Source: JADJDM01 sp044352985 (lineage in GTDB: Bacteria > Bacteroidota > Bacteroidia > B-17B0 > Aurantibacillaceae). From it: a DNA stretch of 64,000 nucleotides. The translations under genes and the position numbers were made by a program. The stretch lies in assembly GCA_044352985.1 (NCBI GenBank), contig JBILCU010000001.1:233987-297986 (forward strand). The letters run 5' to 3'. Shown here piece after piece: positions 17,590 through 25,846 of this stretch (the stretch's first letter is position 1; each line of letters starts with the position of its first letter). The notes below the pieces were generated by a model. The model was not told where the DNA came from and did not search any database. It saw only the letters and a program-made list of their open reading frames with translations.

Positions 17590-19959
17590 ATGACAAAGAA
17601 TAAAAAAAATATCAAACCTTTAAAGATTGAAGAGAACATTAGTTTCTCCCTTTTCCCTTTTAAAAATGCAAAATGGGCGTATGTTATTTTAGCTATCATC
17701 GGAATTAGCTTTTATTACAATACCATTGATAATGAGTTTGCCCTTGATGATGGAATCATCATTCATCAAAATGAATTTGTTATGAAAGGAGCTAAAGGCA
17801 CAAAAGATATTCTCACGCATGATGCATATTATAGTTTTTACCGACAGATGAATGCTGAAGATCAATTAGCAGGCGGACGTTATCGACCATTATCTGTTGT
17901 TAGTTTTGCTATAGAACAAAGTTTTATTCGCACCTATCCTACCGGATTATTTGATGCTTACAAAGACATCAACCGAAATGGTGTAATAGATAAAAACGAA
18001 TACAACAAATTCGTTGATCGCAACAACAACAACAATATGGAGTTAGATGAATGCGTCGAATGTTGGGACATAAATGAAAATGGCAAAATGGATGCGCCTG
18101 AAGATAAAAATCTCAACGGAAAACTTGATGAAGGTGAAGACATAAATGCAAATGGTAAATTAGATTTAGAAGGGCCAGAAGACATTAATGGTGATGGATT
18201 AGTAAACAAAACCGATTGCCATGTAGAAGGAGTTGCCTTAAGGCATTTTAACAACATGTTGTTTTATGTTTTATCCATTCTTGTATTGTTTGGGTTTCTT
18301 AAAGATTACCTATTTAAAAACAACTGGGATCTTGCATTTTTAACAACACTTTTATTTGCTATTCATCCATTACATACAGAGGTAGTTGCAAATATGAAAA
18401 GTCGAGATGAAATTTTTTCATTTCTGTTTATCATTCTTACATTCATTTACACATTCAAATCACTTGAACTTAAAAAGACAAAGTATTTTATCATTGCCGG
18501 CTTTATGTACTTTCTAGCTTTATTAAGTAAAGAATATGCATTTACGCTTGTAATCATTATCCCATTAATGATTGCCATTTTCCGTCCGGAGATGATTGAT
18601 TTAAAACATAAAAAACTTTGGGCATTGTTTGCTGTATTCTTAGTTACTGCAGCCATAATGTATGTAATGAAATCTAAAAAAATTCCATTCTATATTTTAA
18701 TCGGCATCTTCTTTTCAATTGGGTCTATATTCGCATTAATGAGTGAATATAAAAACAAAACTTTTTTAGCATTAATTAGCTCACTTACAATTGCATTTAT
18801 TATATATATGTGTTTCCGTTTATTCTCTGTAACATTAAAACCTGCTGTTCCAGATACAGAAGTATTGAATAACCCATATCTATTTGCAAACACTGAAGAA
18901 AAATGGGCGACTAAAATTTACGTGCTATTAAAATACCTTCAATTGCTTTTTTACCCTAACCCACTAAGTTCGGATTATTCATTTAATACCATTCTTTATA
19001 GAAAATTCAGCAGCTGGGATACATTATTGTCTTTATTTACTTACCTCACTCTTGCTGGCTTAACGTTATGGTTATTCATTAAAAAACATCCGGTTTCATT
19101 TGGTTTAATTTTCTTTTTCGGAAACTTATTAATGATAGGTAATATATTAATGGATATTGGCGCTACCATGGGCGAACGTTTAATTTATCATTCCTCATTT
19201 GGTTTTGCAATTTGTATTGCTTGGTTACTGGTTGAGGGTTTGAAAAAAATCAAAATAAATCATATGTTACATAAATCACTTTTAATAACCCTTTCATTAT
19301 TATTAATAGGTGTGTTTGGTTATAAAACTATTATCAGAAATGCAGAATGGAAAAATGACATTACCCTATTTACAAAAGATGTTCAAACTGTTCCTAATAG
19401 CGTTTTATGCTTGGGTAATGCAGGTGCACGATGGATTGACCTGTCAGAAAGACCACAATATAGGGATAGTGTACAAGTGCTAGTAAATCGCGCAATGGGT
19501 TATCTGAAACATGCGCTCGAGTTACACCCAAAATATGTAAACGGATATTTGAATTTGGGATTAGGTCAAATGAAATTAGGTCAATTTGATTCAGCTTATG
19601 TTACCTGGAACAAAGCGAAAACATTGTATCCAAACAATCCATTTCTTCAATCGTATTTCCCTTATCTGGCAATTAATTTCATGAATAGAGGAGTAAATAT
19701 AGGTCAACAAGGAAAGTTAGATGAGGCCGTTTCAGATCTAGAAAAAGCTGCTCAGTGCAATCCAAATAACTTTGATATCTGGTACAATTACGGCGGCGTT
19801 TACTTTACTAAAGGTGATTTTGAAAAGGCAAAAATTGGATTTGAGAACGCATTAAAACTTAACCCAAATGCCGAGAACGCAAAGAATGGATTAAGTGCGG
19901 CTAATGCGCAATTAAGTTTAAAAACTATTACAACAACTGGCGTTACCGCATCCAAATAA
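17590..19959 (+). CDS. TMTC-like polytopic membrane protein with TPR repeats and an EF-hand-like insert
   Basis: 789 residues. The layout resembles TMTC-type GT-C glycosyltransferases: a first membrane segment (29-45), an outer loop beginning with FALDDGIIIHQN (Asp53-Asp54, likely catalytic), many membrane segments (about 222-580) with the conserved HPLHTEVVANMKSRDE (259-274), then three TPR-like repeats (about 630-770). Such proteins transfer mannose or related sugars outside the cytoplasm; the substrate here is unknown. Residues 126-209 of the first loop form an unusual acidic insert of repeated DxNxNGxxD loops like EF-hand or dockerin calcium sites. The regulator gene follows after 7 bp. 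Confidence 0.8.
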   Translation: MTKNKKNIKPLKIEENISFSLFPFKNAKWAYVILAIIGISFYYNTIDNEFALDDGIIIHQNEFVMKGAKGTKDILTHDAYYSFYRQMNAEDQLAGGRYRPLSVVSFAIEQSFIRTYPTGLFDAYKDINRNGVIDKNEYNKFVDRNNNNNMELDECVECWDINENGKMDAPEDKNLNGKLDEGEDINANGKLDLEGPEDINGDGLVNKTDCHVEGVALRHFNNMLFYVLSILVLFGFLKDYLFKNNWDLAFLTTLLFAIHPLHTEVVANMKSRDEIFSFLFIILTFIYTFKSLELKKTKYFIIAGFMYFLALLSKEYAFTLVIIIPLMIAIFRPEMIDLKHKKLWALFAVFLVTAAIMYVMKSKKIPFYILIGIFFSIGSIFALMSEYKNKTFLALISSLTIAFIIYMCFRLFSVTLKPAVPDTEVLNNPYLFANTEEKWATKIYVLLKYLQLLFYPNPLSSDYSFNTILYRKFSSWDTLLSLFTYLTLAGLTLWLFIKKHPVSFGLIFFFGNLLMIGNILMDIGATMGERLIYHSSFGFAICIAWLLVEGLKKIKINHMLHKSLLITLSLLLIGVFGYKTIIRNAEWKNDITLFTKDVQTVPNSVLCLGNAGARWIDLSERPQYRDSVQVLVNRAMGYLKHALELHPKYVNGYLNLGLGQMKLGQFDSAYVTWNKAKTLYPNNPFLQSYFPYLAINFMNRGVNIGQQGKLDEAVSDLEKAAQCNPNNFDIWYNYGGVYFTKGDFEKAKIGFENALKLNPNAENAKNGLSAANAQLSLKTITTTGVTASK

Positions 19960-19966
19960 AAAAAGT

Positions 19967-21127
19967 ATGCAAAAAATTTTATTGATAGATGATGAGAAAA
20001 GTATACGCAAATCACTGCGTGAAATACTTGAGTTTGAAAAATATAAAATTCAAGAGGCTGAAGATGGTGCTAATGGATTACATCTTGCTCTAAACGATAA
20101 TTTCGATCTTGTATTGTGCGACATTAAAATGCCTAAAATGGATGGACTTGAATTACTATCTAAGTTTAACGAACATCATTTAGAATCGCCAATAGTAATG
20201 ATGAGTGGACACGGTTCTATTGAAACAGCAGTTGAAGCCGTAAAAAAAGGGGCTTATGATTTTTTATCAAAACCAATCGACTTAAATAGATTATTGGTAA
20301 CAGTTAGAAACGCAATTGAGAAAAAAGATTTAGTAACAGAAACAAAAACACTAAAGAAAAAAATCAACAAATCGTTTGATATTATAGGAGAATCAAAACC
20401 TATCAAAAACATCTTGGAGATGATTGATAAAATTGCACCTACAGAAGCACGTGTTTTAATAACAGGCAGCAATGGTAGCGGAAAAGAATTAGTAGCTAAA
20501 CGAATTCATGAAAAAAGCAATAGATCAAACGGCCCTTTAATAGAAGTTAACTGCGCCGCTATACCAGGTGATTTAATAGAAAGTGAATTGTTTGGTCACG
20601 AAAAAGGGGCATTTACCTCAGCAGTAGCAACACGCAAAGGCAAATTTGAATTAGCTGAAGGCGGCACATTATTTTTAGATGAAATTGGTGACATGAGTTT
20701 GTCCGCTCAAGCAAAAGTATTACGTGCATTACAAGAAAATAAAATAACACGAGTAGGTGGCGATAAAGAAATCAAAGTAAATGTACGCATCATTGCAGCA
20801 ACTAATAAAAAACTGCAACAAGAAATTGCCTCTGGAAATTTCAGAGAAGATTTATTTCACCGATTAAGCGTAATCGTTTTAGATGTTCCGTCTTTAAATG
20901 ATCGGTTAGATGATATTCCTTTACTAACAGAACATTTTTTAACACAAATTTGTATCGATTACGGAATGGCTAAAAAAAGCATCAATAAAGATGCTGTTAA
21001 AGCGTTACAAAATATAAACTGGACGGGAAACATACGTGAATTCAGGAATGTAATTGAACGATTAATCATTTTGGGAGAAAAAATAATTAGTGAAAACGAT
21101 GTGAAACAATTTGCTAATAAAGGCTAA
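19967..21127 (+). CDS. NtrC-family response regulator lacking the DNA-binding domain
   Basis: 386 residues. A receiver domain (1-115) with phosphoacceptor Asp52 is followed by an AAA+ sigma-54 activation domain: Walker A GSNGSGKE (167-174), GAFTSA (214-219, the sigma-54 contact loop) and Walker B LFLDEI (235-240). Usual NtrC proteins run to 450-470 residues with a Fis-type helix-turn-helix; here the protein stops just after the AAA+ lid (ending KQFANKG). The next gene ends 22 bp later on the other strand, so no frameshifted tail fits. It may act without binding DNA directly, or with a partner. Likely co-transcribed with the TMTC-like gene. Confidence 0.88.
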   Translation: MQKILLIDDEKSIRKSLREILEFEKYKIQEAEDGANGLHLALNDNFDLVLCDIKMPKMDGLELLSKFNEHHLESPIVMMSGHGSIETAVEAVKKGAYDFLSKPIDLNRLLVTVRNAIEKKDLVTETKTLKKKINKSFDIIGESKPIKNILEMIDKIAPTEARVLITGSNGSGKELVAKRIHEKSNRSNGPLIEVNCAAIPGDLIESELFGHEKGAFTSAVATRKGKFELAEGGTLFLDEIGDMSLSAQAKVLRALQENKITRVGGDKEIKVNVRIIAATNKKLQQEIASGNFREDLFHRLSVIVLDVPSLNDRLDDIPLLTEHFLTQICIDYGMAKKSINKDAVKALQNINWTGNIREFRNVIERLIILGEKIISENDVKQFANKG

Positions 21128-21149
21128 GTTTTTTTCAAAATAATCCAGC

Positions 21150-21797
21150 CTATGAAATATCTTTTGATAGCGTATTCACGCTGTAAAAATCAATAAAGTT
21201 TCCTTTTTCGTCAAGTTTTAAGGCGGATAAACAATTCCCTAAGTAAGCTCCTGTATCAACATTCCATGTATTTGATTCAGGATAGAAGATCGGTTTTTTA
21301 TTTTGATGTGGAGTATGACCTATTACTTGTGTTTTAAATAGTTTTTTAATGGCTGATTTATTCCATAATATGCTTTGAGGATCATCTTCATCCAAGTAGT
21401 TTTCAGACATACTTCTTCCTGCATGAGAAATAAATAAAAAATCATTTTCCCAATATAAAGGTAAACGCTGCATCCACTCAATATCAGTTTTAAAATCTAA
21501 ACTTTCTAAATGATACTGCCATAATACAGATTTACCGTATTTATTAAACCATTTTTCATGGCCAGCACCAACAATATGTTTTATTGCCATAAACTCATGA
21601 TTACCTTTTAAAAAAACTGCCTTGTGTTTTTGCTGGAGCTCTTTACAATACATGATTGTTTGAGGAGTATGATTTCCTCTATCAATTAAATCACCAACCT
21701 GAATTAATACTTCGTTTTTTTCATCCCAGTAGCGCTGAAGCAAGGATTTAAATGTATAATAGCAACCGTGTATATCGCCTACTATGAATAAGTTCAC
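21150..21797 (-). CDS. PPP-family serine/threonine phosphatase-like metallophosphoesterase
   Basis: 215 residues with the full PPP signature: GDIHG (7-11), GDLIDRG (35-41), GNHE (65-68), and later histidines in SHAG and VIGHTPH. It resembles small bacterial PrpA/ApaH-like enzymes that dephosphorylate proteins or cleave diadenosine tetraphosphate. No signal peptide, so cytosolic. The start is GTG (21797); the GDIHG motif is seven residues in, as expected. It is convergent with the regulator gene. Confidence 0.88.
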   Translation of the reverse strand: MNLFIVGDIHGCYYTFKSLLQRYWDEKNEVLIQVGDLIDRGNHTPQTIMYCKELQQKHKAVFLKGNHEFMAIKHIVGAGHEKWFNKYGKSVLWQYHLESLDFKTDIEWMQRLPLYWENDFLFISHAGRSMSENYLDEDDPQSILWNKSAIKKLFKTQVIGHTPHQNKKPIFYPESNTWNVDTGAYLGNCLSALKLDEKGNFIDFYSVNTLSKDIS

Positions 21798-21874
21798 AAA
21801 ATGATTTTTACTAATATAAAAATTCTGCTGTAAAGTTCATGTTAAATATTTTTATAAGTATTGAAATGAATTAG

Positions 21875-21882
21875 TAGATTTG
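21875..21882 (+). promoter_or_regulatory. Candidate -7 box upstream of selU
   Basis: TAGATTTG matches TAnnTTTG and ends 3 bp before the selU ATG. If used, the transcript would be nearly leaderless. No -33 TTG at normal spacing was found. Confidence 0.22.
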
Positions 21883-21885
21883 ACT

Positions 21886-22929
21886 ATGACTGCTCCACAA
21901 CTTCAAGTTGATGATTTTATAGAAGAAAGTAAAAACAATTTAATTATTGATGTTCGATCTCCTGTAGAGTTTTTAAAAGGGCATATTATTGGCGCTGTTA
22001 ATGTTCCACTGTTTGAAAATGAAGAGCGTTCAGAAATTGGAACATTATATAAACAGCAAGGAAAAGAAAAAGCAATTAGCAGAGGACTTGAAATTGTAAA
22101 CCCAAAAAAGCCAAATTTTATTGAACGAGTAAATCAATTATCGGAAAATAAATCGGTATTTGTATACTGCTTTAGAGGCGGCATGAGAAGTAACAGCTTT
22201 GCATGGTTTTTAAATACTTATGGTTACGATGCCAAAATTTTAAAAGGTGGTTATAAAGCTTTTAGGAATTTTGTTTTAAATGATTTTATTAAGCCTAGGA
22301 AAATAATTTTATTGGGAGGTAAAACAGGAAGTAAAAAAACGGAACTACTTGAACAATTGAAGAAAGAAGGTTTTCCAACTTTAAATATTGAAGAACTTGC
22401 TAATCATAAAGGTTCTGCTTTTGGCAGCATTAATCAACACAAACAAGAACCACAACAAATTTTTGAAAATAAATTATTTCAAAAATTACAATCATTAAAC
22501 AAACATCATTACTTAATCATTGAAGATGAATCACAAACACTAGGTTACAATAAAATACCTCATGCTTTTTGGCTGCAAATGAAAAAAGCACCAATCATAA
22601 AAATTAATTTAGAAATCAACGACCGCTTAAATCATTTGGTAAAAGAATATACAACAATAGATAAGCAATTACTGATAAATGCCGTTAATAAAATAGCTCA
22701 ACAACTTGGGCCTTTAAATACTAAAAAATGTATGCAATTTATTCAGGAAAACGATTTACATAGTGCTGCTGAAATTTGTTTGTACTATTACGATAGAGCT
22801 TATGAATTTAAATACGAAAAAAAGACAGATGTAAAAATTATTGAATTAACTATCTGTAATGAGGATTTTGAAAATAACATTGAGCAATTAAAACAAATCA
22901 TCTACAAGCTAAGTAATCATGTCGATTAA
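21886..22929 (+). CDS. selU: tRNA 2-selenouridine synthase
   Basis: 347 residues from the ATG at 21886 (a TTG two codons earlier is also in frame). SelU/MnmH replaces sulfur by selenium in the wobble uridine of some tRNAs. An N-terminal rhodanese domain carries the catalytic Cys95 in VYCFRGGMRS, and a C-terminal P-loop domain follows. The P-loop reads GKTGSKKT (145-152) rather than the usual GxTGxGKT, with lysine in place of the last glycine. selD overlaps the 3' end by 11 bp, so the selenium donor and its user are coupled. Confidence 0.93.
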   Translation: MTAPQLQVDDFIEESKNNLIIDVRSPVEFLKGHIIGAVNVPLFENEERSEIGTLYKQQGKEKAISRGLEIVNPKKPNFIERVNQLSENKSVFVYCFRGGMRSNSFAWFLNTYGYDAKILKGGYKAFRNFVLNDFIKPRKIILLGGKTGSKKTELLEQLKKEGFPTLNIEELANHKGSAFGSINQHKQEPQQIFENKLFQKLQSLNKHHYLIIEDESQTLGYNKIPHAFWLQMKKAPIIKINLEINDRLNHLVKEYTTIDKQLLINAVNKIAQQLGPLNTKKCMQFIQENDLHSAAEICLYYYDRAYEFKYEKKTDVKIIELTICNEDFENNIEQLKQIIYKLSNHVD

Positions 22930-23950
22930 ATTAACACAATATAGCAAAGCATCCGGTTGCGGTTGTAAAATAGCACCTTCTGAGCTAAGGGTAATTTTAA
23001 AAAATTCAAACGACCAATCTTCATTTGAAAATTTAATTGTAGGTAATCAATTTAATGATGATGCAGCTATTTTAAAATTTAATGAAGAATTTTCGATTAT
23101 AAGTACTACTGATTTTTTTACACCTATTGTGAATGATGCATTTGATTTTGGAAAAATTGCCGCCTGTAATGCCATCAGCGATGTATTTGCGATGGGCGGA
23201 AAACCATTAATGGCTGTTGCAATATTGGGTTGGCCTGTAAATAAATTACCATCTGAATTAGCAGCACAAGTTATTAATGGCGCTCAACAAATTTGCAATC
23301 AAGCACAAATACCTTTAGCAGGCGGACATAGTATAGATGCTCCTGAACCATTTTTTGGATTGGCGGTAAGTGGACAAATAAAAACAAGTAACATTAAAAA
23401 AAATCATGCCATCCAAAATGGAGATGTTCTTTATATAACAAAACCTTTAGGTATTGGGATATTAAGCTCCGCAATAAAAAGAGAATTAATAACAGAAGCA
23501 GAGTATAATGAGTATTTAAAGTTAACCACTGATTTAAATAAAATTGGCGCTTTATTAGGCGATTGTTCTTTTGTTAATGCGCTAACCGATGTAACCGGCT
23601 TTGGTTTAGTTGGGCATTTATATGAAATGATCAAGCCAAGTTCGTTTAACGTAACATTACAAAAAAATAAAATTCCAATTTTAGAGTCTGCATTAAAATA
23701 TGGAAGTCAGTTTGTTTATCCGGATAACACAACTAAAAATTACAACGCATATTCTTCTGTAATAAAAGGAATGAAAGATTTAGACATGCTTTATTATTGC
23801 GATCCTCAAACTTCAGGAGGATTATTAGTTAGTGTTAATGCTAATTACAAAAATGAATTTGAGAATTTACTTAAATCTGAACATCAATTTTTTTCTGAAA
23901 TCGGATATTTTTCAAAAAGTGAAGATTCAAAAATATTTTTTGAAGGATAA
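22919..23950 (+). CDS. selD: Selenide, water dikinase (selenophosphate synthase)
   Basis: 343 residues, normal for SelD. It makes selenophosphate from selenide and ATP. The catalytic segment is SGCGCK with Cys14 and Lys17, equivalent to Cys17 and Lys20 in E. coli, so this is a cysteine form, not a selenocysteine form. FNDDAAIL, the SDVFAMGG motif and the TDVTGFGLVGH stretch are standard. The start ATG lies within the end of selU. No selA or selB is present in the window, so use in tRNA modification is the simplest reading. Confidence 0.95.
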   Translation: MSIKLTQYSKASGCGCKIAPSELRVILKNSNDQSSFENLIVGNQFNDDAAILKFNEEFSIISTTDFFTPIVNDAFDFGKIAACNAISDVFAMGGKPLMAVAILGWPVNKLPSELAAQVINGAQQICNQAQIPLAGGHSIDAPEPFFGLAVSGQIKTSNIKKNHAIQNGDVLYITKPLGIGILSSAIKRELITEAEYNEYLKLTTDLNKIGALLGDCSFVNALTDVTGFGLVGHLYEMIKPSSFNVTLQKNKIPILESALKYGSQFVYPDNTTKNYNAYSSVIKGMKDLDMLYYCDPQTSGGLLVSVNANYKNEFENLLKSEHQFFSEIGYFSKSEDSKIFFEG

Positions 23951-24226
23951 ACAACAACATTCAACTTTAAAAATACTAAGCCTATTTCTTTAATCACGTC
24001 GAAGATTTACTTGCTACACTTTACGCACTTAGAAATAATTTGATTAAAAAGAGTTTACTAAGAACGATCAAATTAAACGAATTTATCTTTCATTTTTGGA
24101 TTTTAAAAAACTACTCCAAATAAAAATAAGCAATGAGTAATATCATTTCTTACAATGATGAATTACTTGATATATAATGATTTTTATCTGTTTTATTTGC
24201 TTAATAAGTGGTTTATTTATTTTTTC

Positions 24227-25741
24227 ATGTCAACACAAGTGAGTGAACAAAAAACAATATGTGAGAATATTCTAGAAACATTGGATGAAGCCGTTTTTAG
24301 CATCAATCAAAATTGGGAATTTACTTTCATTAACCAAAGATGTATTGACTTAATGAACGATTTTGAGATTCAACCATCACTAGTAGGAAAAAAAATTTGG
24401 GAAGTATCTCCCTGCCTAAAAAACTCATTATTTGAATCCACTTTTAAAAGCGTCATGTTAAATTCAAAAACACAAACTTTTGAAATTCAATCCAACAATA
24501 AAGAAAATTGGTACGATGTAAGAGTAAGCTCCTTTAATGGAGGAATTACGGTGTTAATAAAAGATATTACTGAAAAAAAACAAAAAGAATTTGAGTTAAA
24601 AGTTTCAGAAGAGCGCTTTGCAAAAGCTTTTGAACTAAGCCCCATTGCCCTTTCTATATTTAAAATCCAAAACAATGCATTTATTGATGTTAATAAAAGT
24701 TTTCTCGATTTATTTGATTTAAAATACGAGGAAGTTGTCGGTACAAGTCCAAAAAAATTGGGCTTTATGAAGTACATGCAAAAAACAGAAGGCGAAAACA
24801 AACTAGCTGATTATAGTCTTAAAAAAAACCAATTTAGCTCCACATTCAATAAAAAATCAGGTGAATCTATTCATGTTATTTGTTCGTTACAAAATTTTAA
24901 AATAAATGGTCATCCTCATGTATTAATGTCTATGCATGATATTACAGAATTAAAAATTGAAAGGGAAACCATTAACCAAATGAATGTAGTTCTAGAAAAA
25001 AAAGTAAATCAAAAAACCATCGAACTATCCAAAGCCCTTAAACGCGAAAAACAAAACAATGAATTAAAGTCACGCTTTGTATCAATGGCTTCTCACGAAT
25101 TTAAAACCCCTTTAGCATCATTATTACTTAGTACATCCATTCTGGAAAAATATACAAAACCTGAAAACAATGCTCATCTTGCCAAACATTTTAATCGCAT
25201 TAAATCATCCGTAAATAATCTAAACGTTATTTTGAATAATTTTTTATCTCTAGATAAAATTGAAAAAGGAATGGATGAAAAAACAAATAAAGTATTCAAT
25301 CTAAAAAAAATGATTGAAGAAGCAATGGATGAAATGAATGGGCATTTAAAAATTGGGCAGAAAATAAATTTAAAATATAATGGCCAAGAAGAAATAAATC
25401 AAGATAATAAAAAAATATACAATGCTTTATTAAATCTCATCTCAAACGCAAGTAAATATTCATTACAAGAAAAAAACATCCATATTATTGCTCATATAGA
25501 AAAAAACATGGGCATTGTTTCTGTAAAAGATTATGGAATGGGAATTCCAAAAAGCGAACAACAAAACATATTTACTCTTTTTTTTAGAGCTAAAAATGCA
25601 GAATACATTAAGGGAACAGGTTTAGGATTAAGCATAATTAAGAAATATATGGAACTAATTGGCGGAAGAATTTATTTTACCAGCATAGAAAATGAGGGTA
25701 GTCAATTTTCAATTGAATTCCCAATCATTCCTTCACCTTGA
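24227..25741 (+). CDS. PAS-domain sensor histidine kinase
   Basis: 504 residues from the ATG at 24227; an in-frame ATG at 24155 would add 24 hydrophobic residues and is less likely. There are two PAS domains (about 12-115 and 128-245), a coiled-coil linker, a HisKA domain with phospho-accepting His290 in MASHEFKTPLAS, and a HATPase domain with NLISNASKYS (N box), DYGMGIP (G1) and GTGLGLSIIK (G2). With no membrane segment it would sense a cytoplasmic signal. No response regulator is adjacent, so it is an orphan kinase here. A strong shared terminator follows. Confidence 0.9.
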   Translation: MSTQVSEQKTICENILETLDEAVFSINQNWEFTFINQRCIDLMNDFEIQPSLVGKKIWEVSPCLKNSLFESTFKSVMLNSKTQTFEIQSNNKENWYDVRVSSFNGGITVLIKDITEKKQKEFELKVSEERFAKAFELSPIALSIFKIQNNAFIDVNKSFLDLFDLKYEEVVGTSPKKLGFMKYMQKTEGENKLADYSLKKNQFSSTFNKKSGESIHVICSLQNFKINGHPHVLMSMHDITELKIERETINQMNVVLEKKVNQKTIELSKALKREKQNNELKSRFVSMASHEFKTPLASLLLSTSILEKYTKPENNAHLAKHFNRIKSSVNNLNVILNNFLSLDKIEKGMDEKTNKVFNLKKMIEEAMDEMNGHLKIGQKINLKYNGQEEINQDNKKIYNALLNLISNASKYSLQEKNIHIIAHIEKNMGIVSVKDYGMGIPKSEQQNIFTLFFRAKNAEYIKGTGLGLSIIKKYMELIGGRIYFTSIENEGSQFSIEFPIIPSP

Positions 25742-25805
25742 CCCCTGTTTTAAAAAATAATTAATATTTAAATGTCAACTTATTTCAGTAAGGAAAATAG
25801 TAAAC

Positions 25806-25837
25806 AAAAAAGCCGTTTCAAATGAAACGGCTTTTTT
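25806..25837. terminator. Bidirectional terminator between histidine kinase and GAPDH genes
   Basis: An almost continuous palindrome: 25806-25820 (AAAAAAGCCGTTTCA) pairs with 25823-25837. T-runs lie at the end of the stem in both directions, and it sits between two convergent genes. Confidence 0.88.
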
Positions 25838-25846
25838 AATGAGCGA

